This document shows, piece by piece, positions 24,111-36,789 of a stretch of DNA of 64,000 nucleotides. The position numbers and the translations under genes are program-made. This DNA is from Manis javanica (lineage: Eukaryota; Chordata; Mammalia; Pholidota; Manidae), in the NCBI RefSeq assembly GCF_040802235.1, contig NC_133156.1, positions 148,535,173 to 148,599,172 of the forward strand, written 5' to 3'. Position 1 is the stretch's first letter; each line of letters begins with the position of its first letter. The notes under the pieces are model-generated. The model searched no databases. It saw only the letters and a list, made by a program, of their open reading frames with translations, and was not told where the DNA came from.

Positions 24111-26039
24111 ATACTTGTTGACTTTGTCTCCATCTTCCTGAGCTTTCACCTTATTATATTACTGTGAAAGGGGAGAGAGTGAAAGAAAAACCTTGTGTTC
24201 AATCTGCCCAGCGAATCCATCCATTCACTTCCACCTCCTCAGAGTATATGGTGCATTAGTTCATCTATATCTGAGGTCAAAACTATTTGTTAAACAAAGG
24301 ATAAAAGAAAAAAACAATTGCCTGTTGTGGTTATTAAGTTTAAATCCTCCTTCAATAGCCTCTCCTATATGACGTAATGGAAACTGCATTTTTTGTTTAG
24401 TCCATGAGCAGTTTGTTGAGGGTGACTGTCCTCTCATTAGAAAAAGCCTTTTGGGAAATTTTGCGAAATGTATCCATTCCTCTGAGCTTTATTATCTGGC
24501 CCAAGACAGTCATAAGCCAAATGGAGCTGCTCCCTTTTGCCGATCCCTGGAAAGTTTCCCCATCCCTGTAATGACAGAAAATGGCCCAGCACAGACACTG
24601 GCATGGGCTCTGCTCAACTGCCTTGACTGATGAGGCCCGGCAACTGACAGACATGGCCAAGCCATCTATATTAATTGTGAAGACTGACAGCAGGGAACGG
24701 TGTGGACTGCATTTGCTGTTCTGTGATCTGTTTTACAGAGCGTGCACAGCCATGACCTTACACCCAGGTATTAACTTACAGGCTGGGAGAATGTGGCCCA
24801 TATTAAGTTATGTCAAGTGTTTGATTCAAGTAATACATTACAAGGGATTTACACCCTTTCTTAAAATGCGTGTCAAAGTAGCATCTTTTCTCTGTATCAT
24901 AAAGTTTCACCTAGTACTGCACTTAATGAAGTAGAAAAGAATACAGAATCCCATCAGGACCGCACAGGTATGATAACACTAAATAAAGATAAATAAATAT
25001 GCATATGGACCAGAATCAATGTATTTGGAAAAGGAATTCCACAGATGTGGCATTTAATTGCTTATGTCTTGATCTACATGTATAAGCTGTATGTGTAAAC
25101 ACTTTTAATAGAGTGCAGAATGCTGGCTTTCTGGTGTGTTTTTCCTGATTACCTAGACTTACATATTTTATGTTAAAGTTATTTTTACACTTATTTGCAA
25201 AACAAATGTGCATTTGTAGGGACAGAATGTTGTCTTCTCATGTATACAGTTAATGCACCATCTGCATGATCATGAAGTGGGTTCAGTACAGTTTAATCTT
25301 TTTTTCCCAAGAACTGTCTTCAATCTTCTTTGGCAAGGAGCATTCTGAGAATGCATTTTCTAAAATGAGCTCCAATTCCTCATCCAAACCCTGAAAGTAA
25401 AGTCTTTAAAATTTGTAGCTCAAAAGAAATACTTCTCCTATATTAAAAAGGAATGCAAATTTGGCTCTAAGAATTTGCCAGGGAAACTTTTTCTCGTGTA
25501 CAATGCATTCATTTAACCATGTTCTGCCTAACATTTTTGATTGCCAGAAGCCCTTATATGTTTTACATGCTAACTTACTTGACTACACCCCGAGGAAGAG
25601 AATATCGGTTAATTCATGAGTTTTCTCTTTCCAGCTTCTGAGATGTTGTGGGAGCAGTTTCACCCAAGCAGGAGCAGGGCAGCGGGAGGCCCAAGCAAAG
25701 AGACCTGCACTCCATCCATCCCCACAGCGGCCTGGACAACTTCCTGTAAATCAAGAATTACATGAATGTTCAGAGGTAGGGCGCCCTCTCTCTCCTGTCT
25801 CCCCGAATCAAAGGAGCCCCACTTATACTTGAAATTTCTTTGTGACTCCAGGGAGAAGATGCAAACCTTCCTAACATCAGGAGAAATAATTTCTGTTGAC
25901 CTGAGAGACAGAAATAATACGACCTGAAATAAAGCTTTTAAGCTGGACAATTTATGTACAGTGCTAAATCTCCCTGACCACTTGTTCAACCCATGACGTG
26001 GTGTTTAAGTCTTGTCGCAGCTGAAAATACAACAGAAAA
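24111..26039. other. Gene-free unique DNA
   Basis: Unique. 24390-24680 is moderately GC with 'ctctcattagaaaaagcc' and 'gagctttattatctggccc' and looks like it could be a conserved noncoding block, without further evidence. 24900-25640 is AT-rich. No transposon recognised. Confidence 0.5.
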
Positions 26040-27320
26040 CAGCCGGAATCCAATTCAAGGCCCCCCCGTGTCCCTCGGCGATTTCCTCTGGAGTTTGTGA
26101 AGACGCGGTTAGATGCGGCTCCCTGCACAGTCCCCTCGGAGCTGAGACAGCGAGTGCGGGAAGGGAGGACCCATCTCGGGATGAAGCGCAGTAATGTCAT
26201 GCGGAGCCGTGGCACGTCTGAGCAGCACAGACATCTCGGCATCTCCCCCAGGCTGTATTTGTGCGCAGTTGGGAAATCCGGTAGTCCAAGAAATGTTGTA
26301 GTGTAACGAAAGAACAACATGAATGAAATTCTCTGTTTCTCTCTCTCTTTCTGCTGGAATGGAAGCTCAGCCATCTGCCCTCACCGGTGACAGCATGCTG
26401 CTTATTCAAATGAGGAGCCGGGACACAAAGGTGGCTTCAGTGGGCCGGGGCGGCTTGTTCCCCCAGCAGGGGCCCCCCACTTTGTTCAGGCTTTTAAACT
26501 CTACCAGGGGAGGGAGGGAGTTGATGTTCAGAGCACAGAAAGGACGCAGTGTCGCCTAATGTATGCGTCTTTCCTGCGGAATCCTAATGGCGCTGCTCTG
26601 GGGAGAATTTACACAAACTTTATAGGAATTAAAAAGAGACATTTATTTCATTCAGAGAGTGCAGTGACTTCCACGTCTTGCGCCGTTCCCCACCCCGGGC
26701 TCTGAAAGGGCCTCTCATTGTGCGGCAAGAAAGCTCCGGTGCAGCGCGGGGACATTTCCAAGGCAGCCGGGCGCGCCTAGCAACTGGGCCGCGCCTCCCG
26801 GGCCCGCCGGCGGCCCCCGGGCCTCCGCCGTGGACCGGCTTCATGTGCCCGCCGCCCCGTGTTTGTGTGGCCTCCATAATAAGGCTGTTGTGGCTTCCCT
26901 CTGCTCTTGTTGTCTGCATTTAGGATTGTGTCACTCTGCGCAGTTCAAAGTGGGGGCCGGTGAAAGGAGGCAGTCACTTCATTAATGGTCTGTGAACAGA
27001 ACCTGCAAGCTGCCTCTGCCTCCGTGGGTGCTGGGTGCGGGGCGATCCCTGCGGCCCTGAGGGTCCCAAGATATGCGGCCGAGTGTGCAAATACCCAGGG
27101 TGATTGCAGGCTCCTGTCCAGGGAGCGGGGCGCTTCCAAAGGGCCATTTTAAAAAATGAAAATGAGGGTCAACCTTGTAACCCTCCTGCCAGTTGGGTTA
27201 GGTTTCTCGAGGCAGAATTCAGAGTGCGGACCAAGGGGTGTGTACAGAGGGCACGGCGTGGCCCGGTGGTCCAACAGCCCTGGACACCGGGAGCCTTGGG
27301 TCTGCTGCCCTGCCTGGCCC
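26040..27320. promoter_or_regulatory. CpG-enriched region with compact CpG-island-like core
   Basis: Against a CpG-poor background this stretch is CpG-rich, most densely at 26673-26860, where I count more than twenty CpG in under 200 bp (for example 'cagccgggcgcgcc', 'gggcccgccggcggcc'). Weaker CpG clusters flank it at 26060-26230 and 27030-27140. The core sits beside AT-rich unique sequence ('aactttataggaattaaaaa'). It could be a small promoter or a CpG-rich enhancer. No TATA box, exon or ORF is convincing, so transcription direction is unknown. Confidence 0.55.
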
Positions 27321-28734
27321 GCTCCTCGCTGCTGGGCAGGCAGCCAGGCCTGCCAGGACCCCAGGCTCCTCCTCTGTAGGGAGGTGGCAGCTGCCCTGGC
27401 GTGGGGAAGGGTCTGGGAGCCGGAAGTCGAGGAGCATTTTTCTAATTGCTCTATCAAGCTGTTTCTTTCCACACTTTTCAGCTGTTCCTGTGAACGCAGC
27501 CAGTGCCATGGAAGGTCAGAAAGCATTAACCTTTTGCTTTAAGTCACTGGGGACTGCAGTTACCTGAGTTCATTATTCTCGGGACCTAACTGTGCAAAGA
27601 GGGGAGCATCCTGTCAGCTCTGCATGGGACCGAGGAGGGCCATGGGAGGAACTCGGAGCAGGTGACACCGCAGAGGAGAGCTGACTGGCACAGGTATCTG
27701 AGTCGCCGGCTCTGGAAGGACAGAGTGCAGGAGAGTGGGAGCAGGGAAGCACCGGGGGCTGGGAGGGCAGGTGACCCAGGTACGCGGGTGCAGTTCCGAA
27801 CCACGGCCAGCGGTGTGCCTTCCAGGGATATCCCCGTGTCTGCACAGAGGACCACCATGTCCCCAGGGACAGGCCAGAGGACTGTGCAGAGCCAGCCCAG
27901 CCCCTGCCTCACTCCTCAGCCCTCACCCTGCACCAGGAACTGCCAGCTGGAGGGGTAGCTGCTTGCTTCTGGTCCTCCCTGTGCCCCCATGCACCTCTGT
28001 GCACCCCTCTCAGCCACAACTGCTGTTTCTTGCTTCCAAATGCAGTGCCCAGGTGAGCTCCGGGGCTCATACCTTGTGAAAAGTGCAGGAAGCCGCTCTC
28101 TGACATGGAAGGCCTGGTGGGGGTCCTCACTGCCTGGCACTGATGCAGATCGCGGGCCTCTGTGTGAGAACAGCAGGTCTCCATGAACACGGGGCTCACA
28201 GCTTCCTTCGCCAGAGCAACCCCGGCTCTGGGAGGGACGTGTCCCCTGGGTCCAGGAGCTCTCCTGGCCCTCTGCCTTGCCTGCCATCTCTGAAAGGAAC
28301 CGACACCTAGTCACTCTCCCTGCAGGTGGCCTGTGTCGAGGGCTCACAGGCTTAGACAATATGAGAGCAGGATTATAACCCAGCTCTCTGCAGATGTGCT
28401 TGGTGCCAGCCTTTGTTCTGGGCTATTTGACCACAGTGGGCTCATTGAGGCTCTGTTCCAAGGCCTGTTCATCCATCTACTGGTGTGTGTGTGAGACAGG
28501 CATTAGGCTGCTAATGACAGTGGCACATTTACAAGTGGTTATGGGAAGTTACTCGGAAATAAATGTGTCCCAGTGGTTTGAGTGTGATACGGATATCATC
28601 TCAGTATCCTAGGTCTCGATACTACCTCCAGGTGAGTGTCCTTTCCATGAAGTTTCCTTGAACGCTGAGTGTGGAGACAGAGTACTCAGCATGCACCTAT
28701 AACCGTGGTCTGATTTATGGTGGGAAATAACATC
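27321..28734. other. Gene-free GC-rich DNA
   Basis: GC-rich unique sequence with stop-free frames on both strands (up to 147 codons at 27916-28359, minus) that overlap each other. None has a recognisable motif. Confidence 0.5.
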
Positions 28735-28830
28735 TGGCATTTATTGAACTCCCACCATGAGCCAGACACTCTGCTAAGTGCCTGCCACCATGAGCTCATC
28801 TTTCCCAAAGCACAATGAGCACATCCCGCC
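28735..28830 (-). mobile_element. MIR SINE tail, antisense
   Basis: Text 'ctggcatttattgaactccc', 'accatgagccagacactctg' and 'ctaagtgcctg' is the inverted MIR 3' part ('atttattgagcacttactatg', 'gccaggcactgttctaagc'). Confidence 0.7.
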
Positions 28831-31800
28831 TTTACTCGGGGGATTGGGAGAGTCCTGAAGGTGGACTCACAGAAAGTCAGCCTGGGTGTACTGGGCATTC
28901 TATGTCCCCTCTTGGCTACAGAGCAGGGTATAGGTGACTGTTCATGTGGCTCCTGGGAAGATTGGGTCCTGTGCTCCATCCTTTCCCAAGATCACACCCT
29001 CAGTGGGTCTCAGCGGGCTAGAGGTCATGAGGGCGTTTACAGCCAGCACGCCTGCACCATGACAGGCCCAGGATCCCAAGCTGTCCCAGGTCCCGCTCTG
29101 AGAAGATTGGACAGAGAGCAAGGGAAGGCAGAGCCTGGATGCTGGGGAAGTCCCGACGAGCCCACCCTGACCAAGTCCCTGGGTGTTTCTCACTCGGTCA
29201 TTCATGTATCTGTTTTTCTCCTTGTAGTGCACTGTGCTCTGAGCCAGCATCGTTAGTATGAGACCTTGTAGTCACATATCTTGCCTTTGGGAATGCACAG
29301 TCTGGTTGAGTGTGGAGGTGTCTTCTCAAGGCTCAGAGGCCGGGGTAACTCAGCATTCTGAACTAGAAAGTCCTTTAAGCCATGTGATCTTCAGGATTGA
29401 CTTACCCCATTGCATTTCCCCACCCACATGGGTAATGTGGAACCAGCATGTCAGCAGCACCGCTCACTGATAGAGAGGGAAGAACGGAGCAAACCCCAGG
29501 AACAGGCCTGGAAGAGGTGATCCCTCTGAACTGCAGCCTGCTCCTGACTGAGTCAGATCTGGAAAAAGTCAGGTGCTGCTCCTCGCAAGGGAAACGCCCA
29601 GGCCAGCCACATGACACTGTAGGCTGGAGGGCTCAGGGTTCCTTAACATGCCACACCTGTGGGCTTCCGTCCTTCCCCGGCCCCCTCCACAGCCGTCCCC
29701 ATATGCACATGCAGTAAAATCCCAGCTGGCCTGCTGATCCCAACTACCTGGAGAGGAGCCGCGTGCAGGGCACAGCTGCTGGGCATGCACACTTCCCTTG
29801 TTCACAGTGGGCACACTGGCTACCCCTCCCAGCCTTCTGAATGTTTGGGCACATGAAATGGGAACAACAAAGACAAGTAGGCATAGATGCCTGTAAGAAT
29901 CACAGACAGTGTATTCTTAAAATTGTCCACGTGTTGCATTAGATTCCTACCTAAGCTCAGAGGCCCCTTCTGCATGTACAAATCCATAGAGCCGAGACCC
30001 ATGGTGGCTGTCTGCCTGCCAGGAAAAACAATAACATGCATTTTCTGCTCAAGTTTTAAAAGTGTCTGGTTTTTAAACCCTAAAATTTTGGGGGGAAAGC
30101 CCTGTCACCACTTTTCTACCTCTGGCTGGGGTGAGAGAAAGGAAGGATTCAGAGATGGACGATTGGACAGCAGGTCTCAGACAATGACAGACACAGGCGG
30201 AGGGCAAGACAAGGCTTAGCCATCGCTCAGTGTTCTCCTGAGCAAATGACTTTTCATTGCATATCTGACATTTGATGCAATAATATGGCATGGAATGCTA
30301 GAAGCAGTCTAGTTCCATGGGGATGCTGATGGTCTCAGGTTCTTCTTGGCTGTAGGGTTCTGACTGGTTTGCTTTCATTAGCAGGGCATCCACTGCCTGC
30401 CTGAGCTGCTCATGTCTCAAAGTGGCTAGACAGAGCAGCGGGTTTAGAAGCAGTTACTGTCATCTCAGCCTCTACCTAAGCACCTTGGGGGTGGGCATGG
30501 GGATGTTTGTCCATACCACATGCCCTTCTTGGGGATCCTGCCCTTCCCTGTCCCCCATGGCTGCATGAGCCTCAGTGCAAAGCTCCACCCGTTGTCACCC
30601 CTGTGAAAGCCTTGGACACAGCAATACCCAATCACTATGGCAATCACGCTTGTGCCAAGGACATTTCATGGCATCCAGCCTGGTCTGTCTGAGGCCATCA
30701 CCATTAGGACTAGTCGGGGGAGGCTCAGAGAAATGGCCTCTCCATCCACCAGGATGGACAAGAGGACAATCTTCCTTTCTGGCTACACTCAACAAGCTTT
30801 TGTGGTGGAAAATGATGAGATGGATACCCATAGGAGAGACATAGAGAAATAAATGGGAAGAGGAGAGGAAGTGAGGTTAGAGATCCAGTCCTGACTTAGC
30901 TTCTGTGCCCAGATATGACCCAGCACTTCTGTGTGTGTTTACTTTGAAGGCTGAAAAGCCCTGCGCAGTCTGTCCAGCGTCTCCAAGATGATATGCTGTC
31001 TTGGAGGGCTGGAGTGCATCAAGATTTGTTTCCTAGTCTATAATTTTGTTAAAATCAACTTTCACAGTGGAAAATGGCAAAAGAGACTATGAGATTAAAA
31101 AGAAGAAATGTTTTTAATCACCTATCTAAATGTAATATGGGCTGAGAAAGCATGAGATGAAAGTGCTGTATGCATGGGTAAGTACACTATTGGTATTTGC
31201 ATGTTTTAAATGCTTCTTCCCTAAGCAGAGGATTCACAAGCACAGCCTTTTGCTTACAGGTTACTTTGGTCAGCTGCCACAGTCTGCCTTGCGTTACAGC
31301 TATTGAAGCTTGGGTCTAACTTTCTTTCCTGGAAGACAGCAGCTGCACCTCCATTGCACATATGTCACCTAGCATGTAGCAGGAGCGGTCACTGTTCAGC
31401 TCAGCCAGGCTCTTCTGAGTCCTGCCAGCTCGTGGGTGGGGCTCAGAAGGGACCCAGGCCCCGAGCCTTCCAAGTCTGTGTTGCCCCTGCCCTTGGTAGG
31501 TTCCCACGGAGGGACTGATCGCAGTTTGGGCACTGCTGGATGAGAAGGCAGCTGCTCACCCGGGATCCCAAAGCATCTCATATGGGGCGTTTTCCCCTGA
31601 ATTATTCTTTCTCTCAAGGTGGCTCATGAATTGTTTTAATTGAGTGTGTCATTTCCTTCATGCTTCTAGATTTGTGGATCTTGGAGGTTTACATTAAACG
31701 GCTCAGCAATAGTGAAGGTCCTGGCCATCTGCACAAAAAATCTTGAAGCTCTCCTCAAACAGGAGCCCTTTCCTATGAGTCCCTCTTTAATGTCATCACA

Positions 31801-32269
31801 GGAATTATCTTCTAAGATAGCCCTTCAATGATTCACAAATAGAAGTGGTGTCCTAAATTTTAATTCATGTTTTAAATCAGAACTTAAGTTATACTCAATT
31901 ATATCTTAGGGACTTACTTGCCAAGTATTTAGAGCCCAAGGGTTACTCTTCTTGAATAAAAGGATTTGATGTCTATACTCCTTAATAAAATGGGTAGCAA
32001 TTATTAATATAGTAATACTTTATTAGTTTAACTGAAACCAAAGGTATAAATGTTTTAAGATTTAGACTTATAACATTAAAGCCAAATTAAAATAAGTCCA
32101 AGAAAAAGTCTGTGAACTCAATTTAGTCGAATTCTACGTTTTTTTTAAAGGGGAGCTAGTGATTGTTGTTACTCCCGGTGGTTAAAAATAAAAGAACAGT
32201 GCTTAAATTTGAATTTCTGGAATTATTAGTCTTTCATTAACTCAAAATGCCAAAGACAGCAAAAATTGT
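28831..32269. other. Gene-free unique DNA
   Basis: Mixed GC to 31600, AT-rich from 31620. Contains a small perfect hairpin at 30981-31006 (CTCCAAGA / TCTTGGAG, 10-nt loop). Overlapping frames up to 131 codons (28861-29256, plus) lack domains. No repeat family recognised. Confidence 0.5.
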
Positions 32270-32530
32270 TTTGAGTACAGAGTGGAACATTGTGCCAGCG
32301 TTACACACCTCCACGAGGAGCTTGCCAAAGCTTGCAGCTCCCCATGGATGAAGAGAGCCCGTAATTGTGGATTTCAAGTTACAGTGACAGGAAATTACAC
32401 GTTCACCTTTCCTTATGTGGAGGCAATTAGCAAACCATGTAAGTGTGAGTTGGAAGTGAAGGGCTCTGAGTCTCTGAAAAGCAGAGCAGCTCTTGGCTGC
32501 GAAATCACTGAGGCCAGAAAAGGTGTTACA
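32270..32530. promoter_or_regulatory. Unique block with TAATTG/CAATTAG cores (candidate cis element)
   Basis: Contains 'gcccgtaattgtggattt', 'aggaaattacacgttcacc' and 'ggaggcaattagcaaacc' in evenly mixed, non-repetitive sequence with open frames on both strands over the block. Could be a conserved noncoding element. Function inferred. Confidence 0.25.
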
Positions 32531-33959
32531 GAGTGAGCAGCTTCCCTCAGTCCTGGTGACCATTGGTATGTGGGGAGGACAGCCTCTTTGCATGCAACTA
32601 TTAATTTCCCATGTGGATCCTAGATTGAGACTCCTGAAAAGAGCACAAAGCTTGTAACAACAAAAATAAATACATAAATATACCATTTACTAAATGTCTC
32701 CATTTTTAAGCATCCTTCCACAAGGTGAATTCAAATCCTCTGTGGAGGAACTGTTCCCTAATACACTATTTGAGGTAAGTGGAAAATTACAGATTTTCCC
32801 ATCTACCATGGGCTCTCTGGGTTGTTTTTGGTGGCTTTGCAAAGCCTCCGGCAGGTTCTCCACTGGCCAGCGGCTTCTAAGCGCCTCGTGAAGTCACAGA
32901 CATGCTGCGGGACACACCAGGTGGGGCCGGAGGCAGCTCCCTTTTTCCTTAGACGCTGTTGGGGTGAGTTTTAGTAGCTAGAGCTTATTCCAAAAGGCCT
33001 GCTATGTCCTTTCTCCTTGGTGTGAGATGCCCCTCTCCACGTAAACAAACGTTTGACCTCTGAGGTGAGTCTAGAATTGCCTCTCAGAGAGTTTGATAAC
33101 TAATGTTTTAAATGGTAGAAGAGCAAACAGTTTTCAGTGGCCAAAGCAAGATTTCGATACGTAAATATATTTTTACTTTTTATTTATTCAAATTTTTTGA
33201 TTTGCAAAATATCTATAACAAGCATGAATTATTTTTTACATTCAGAAAAACAGTATCCTGTGTGCTTGGTTTTGAGGTTGGGGGGAATTAAATCACTTTG
33301 GTTTAGCATGGTGGGGAAGTCCAAGGGCAGAAGGTGGCCCGGCTTTGCCTCTCTCCTTGGCTTTGATGAAAGAAGGTGTGTGTTTGCTGGCAGGAAAGGA
33401 GCACAAGACCCATAATGTCAGAAGGGGAGGAGTCACTTAGCTGAGTGGTGGTCGAAGCCCCGGGCCTTGGTCCCCAAGGGCAGCCTGTGCCGCTGAGGAT
33501 TAGTTGGGAGTTTGAGGAGCTCATCACGGGAGTTGGGCAACCTCTGAAATTGCACCCTTCAGGGAAATCGCTGTGCAGTCCCCAGAATGACATTGTCCTG
33601 ACCCTTTGCCCTGTCTTGAGCCTGGAGGGGAGCGTAGGGCCAGATGTGATGCCCCATGGGGTGAAAAGTTATAGGTTTTTCCACATTAGGCTGAGCTATT
33701 TGATGTCTGCAAAAATACCTGCTGCCCAGCCCTCCTGTAAAATGGGCTTAAAAAATATTTCCACTCCGTGTGTCTTCTCACAGCCAGCCTGCGCTGGGGC
33801 CGTGAGGATGGAGTGGCTCCCTGGTGTACGTGGGCCTGAAGGTCCCTTCACCTTGCGCTCTCACCTGTCTGAGCCTCTCGCTGTCTCGCAGCTTCCCATA
33901 AACCTCGTCTCAGGGCTTATCCATCACCTGTGCCTTCTCCTGAGAGGCGTCGTTTCAGA
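32531..33959. other. Gene-free unique DNA
   Basis: AT-rich at 33090-33250, otherwise mixed. A 177-codon plus frame (33445-33978) has no domain and I do not support it as a gene. Confidence 0.5.
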
Positions 33960-34020
33960 GCAGCATTACTGTAATTAATCCATTCTTATTATGCAAATCA
34001 ACTCAGCTCCTTCGAGTGGG
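33960..34020. promoter_or_regulatory. Octamer plus TAATTAATC element (candidate enhancer core)
   Basis: A perfect POU octamer ATGCAAAT (33991-33998) lies 10 bp after TAATTAATC (33972-33980), a paired-type or homeodomain site. The arrangement is within unique sequence. Binding is inferred from consensus only. Confidence 0.35.
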
Positions 34021-34339
34021 TGCGTGGGACTAAATCCTGCATGTGGGCAGCTTGGAATGACTGGCAGGCCAACCTGATATATCAGCTTCAGCTGTGTCCC
34101 CAGGGCCCAGCTCTGAGCAGCTGGACCAAAGTGGCAGCTCTCCAACCCCTGAGTGTTCCAAGCTTTGCCCAAACTGGTCACCAAGATCCCAGAGCCAGGT
34201 GGGGAGGGCGGCACCCAGCAGCACCCCACTGTTGACTCGGCTTCTCCGCAGCGCCAGCTCCCTTTCTCCCTGCGGCCACTTTGTTCACGGGAATTCTCCC
34301 CAACTGCAGTCACTCTCGTAGATTTACTTTGTGTGGATC

Positions 34340-34760
34340 ACGTCTGGGTTGCTGATCTCCTTGCAGGCGATTATATTGTCAGCAAGGTCGCAGTGAAGCA
34401 GTTTCCTTTCAAAATAAAACAAAATCCCAACTTCTGGAGGCAGGGGAGGTCCCGTGAGCCGCAGCAGCGCTGTGGAGGTGAGGGCTGAGGCTGACTGCCA
34501 GCGGTTGGCAGCTTCTGCTTTGCAACCCAAAGTCTCCTCTCATGAAAATTTATGGTAAATTTCCAGCAGTGTAAACGAGTACCCTTAAAAACCCTCCTAG
34601 ACAGACTAATAAAATGGAAGCTCATTCAAATAAAGCTCTCTGCTTTCATGAAAAATGATCCACCGTTAAAACTGCCAGGATTCTCTGGAAAAGATAAAGA
34701 AAAGAGGATAATAAATTCTGGGGGAAGACCTGGGCATCAGAGACGTTGGAGCTGAATTAA
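34340..34760. promoter_or_regulatory. Unique AT-mixed block (candidate conserved noncoding element)
   Basis: Includes 'gcgattatattgtcagcaag', 'catgaaaatttatggtaaat', 'agactaataaaatggaagct' and 'ttcaaataaagctctctgc'. Non-repetitive, low CpG, with recurring homeodomain and TTTATT-like words. The feel is that of a conserved noncoding element. Not provable here. Confidence 0.25.
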
Positions 34761-36789
34761 CTGGACAGCTGAACATGTGCACAAGGGCAGAGCCCACAGA
34801 AAGAGAATGGTGTGCACCAGGCCAGCCAGTGCACACAGGCATGGGGCAGAGCACATGGCAGCAGGGAAATGCAAGTTCCACTTAATCAATACTAATGCAG
34901 GCTTAATGAGAACCTTTAAGGTAAACAGCACCGACCTATATGCTCCTCCTCTAATTAATTACCAAAGAACATGTTCTGTTCCCTCAACAGTGAAAAAAAT
35001 GTGAGAGATGTGAAATTCTGTCAAAGAGCTCAGTGCAAAGAAAACAAAAGCTCATCCATGTAAGTATCTAATTAAGCACACAAAATATGTATACATAAAT
35101 ACATGTACTATAGTCATTGTAATCACAGCCTTATACCAGAATACTCATTAGACATGTATGTCATAGTTTATCAGAATATAAAATACATGATTTATCTGTT
35201 GCAATACAACAAACAGTAATGCAAAGCAAATGCCAATAGTATATTTTCAATGTTTGAAGATAGATGACCTAATCAGGATACAAAAAAGACTACTGTGCCA
35301 AATTTTCTAACAGTTTGAATTGCCTTAATTTCACTTAACAGAAGAAGAATATTCCCCATGGAAATCTTGTATTGTCTTGAAGGAATTATCTGCAGCTGAG
35401 GAATGGATTTAAGGAGCAATCCTACAGCTATCTCACTGATCCTCTGGACACGCCAATGCTTCTGCTGTGCTTCCTACCAACGTGGGAATGAGGCTAGTAT
35501 ATATATATGGGCTTGGAGGAGGTGATGGCTGGCTAATTGTGAACGATCAGTAAGTGTACATGTATTTCTGTACCACGTTTATGTCATGTTTCAAATCAAT
35601 ACTAGTTGCATTCATGACAGTCACTGGAATTCAACTTAGTGCTTCACGTTCTTGAGGACTTAGGAATGTCGCCCCCAAAGCATCCCCTTGTGAGTATAAT
35701 TGTCAGATAAACACTGGAGCCGGAAATGTTCTGTGCAGCTAAGTATAAATGTGGGTTTGTATTTAATGCCCAAAGCCTTTACTGCTATTGTAGTTGTGTC
35801 CAGCTTAACTGCTGGGGTTGCAAAAGTGTTAACAAAATGCTATCCCCTCTCCCACAGTGCCTTGTTGCCTGCCATGCCCACCCTTTGGTCCCCAGAGTGA
35901 CTTCTTGCTGATGCCCAGGCTAGGACCACTCCTGTCCTCTGGGTTTTCTTCCCACAGCAACCTTGCCTCTGTCCTGTGTGCACACCTGCCACTTCAGGTG
36001 GGGGATGGCCCTCCCACCGAGGGCCCCTTGGCTTAAAGCAGCTGGGTAGTCCTCCTTCTCCCAGAAGTCCTGCAGACAAAAGTCAGGTGGTTCCCCGATT
36101 CCAAATGGTGTAGCCAGCAACTAATTGTGAGCCTACTAAGGCTTTTCCTCAAAGTCTTTCCACTCAAAACTGGGACAGGTGAGGAAGCAGGGACCTGTTT
36201 CTAAAATGTGGCTGTTTAGAGGGGCTTTCCCATGAGAAGATGGCCCACACGGGGTGGTGTCACCCCAGGCTCATGGGGCTGAGGCCAGTGGCCAGCTTCT
36301 GCATGTGGCATGCAAGTTCAGAGCTATGCTGGCCGGTGTAGGACAGAGGTCTGAGCATGAACCTTTCAGGGCTTGGGCTAGGTCCAGCTCTGCTTAGCCT
36401 TGAGGCCCTGGATGGCCACGTGATGCATGGCTCACCCACAAGTCAGGGACAGGACACATCCCAGCATAGCCACCGCCTGGAGTAATTACGGGTGTGTGTC
36501 ATCTGGCTGCCAGCTTGACATTTAACAGAAGTTCATACATGTTAGTTATCTCTTCCTTCTCATTGTCAGGTTTTTAAAAACTCCACCAGGCACCAGCATG
36601 GCTGAAGTGAAAAGACTGGTCTTAGCAAATAAGGTCAGTGTAGCACTTCCTGAACTCTCATGGAGCTGGTAGAGGCAGGCGTCACAGCGGCCACCTTGGA
36701 AACCTCACGTGTAGCCCCTGATAAATCAAATAGAACCTATGAATTTGCTGGAAGCAGTGAGTCCCACTCAAATGGATGTATGTGTACTG
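34761..36789. other. Gene-free DNA
   Basis: 34950-34980 holds TAATTAATTA (34952-34961) beside AGAACATGTTCT (34966-34977). 35080-35340 is AT-rich. 35498-35508 is a short (TA)n. 35850-36120 is GC-rich. No gene recognised. Confidence 0.5.

Noticed and set aside
33445..33978. 177-codon plus-strand open frame
   Set aside because: No recognisable motif or gene context.
34966..34977. Glucocorticoid response element
   Set aside because: The half-sites abut without the 3-bp spacer the receptor dimer needs.
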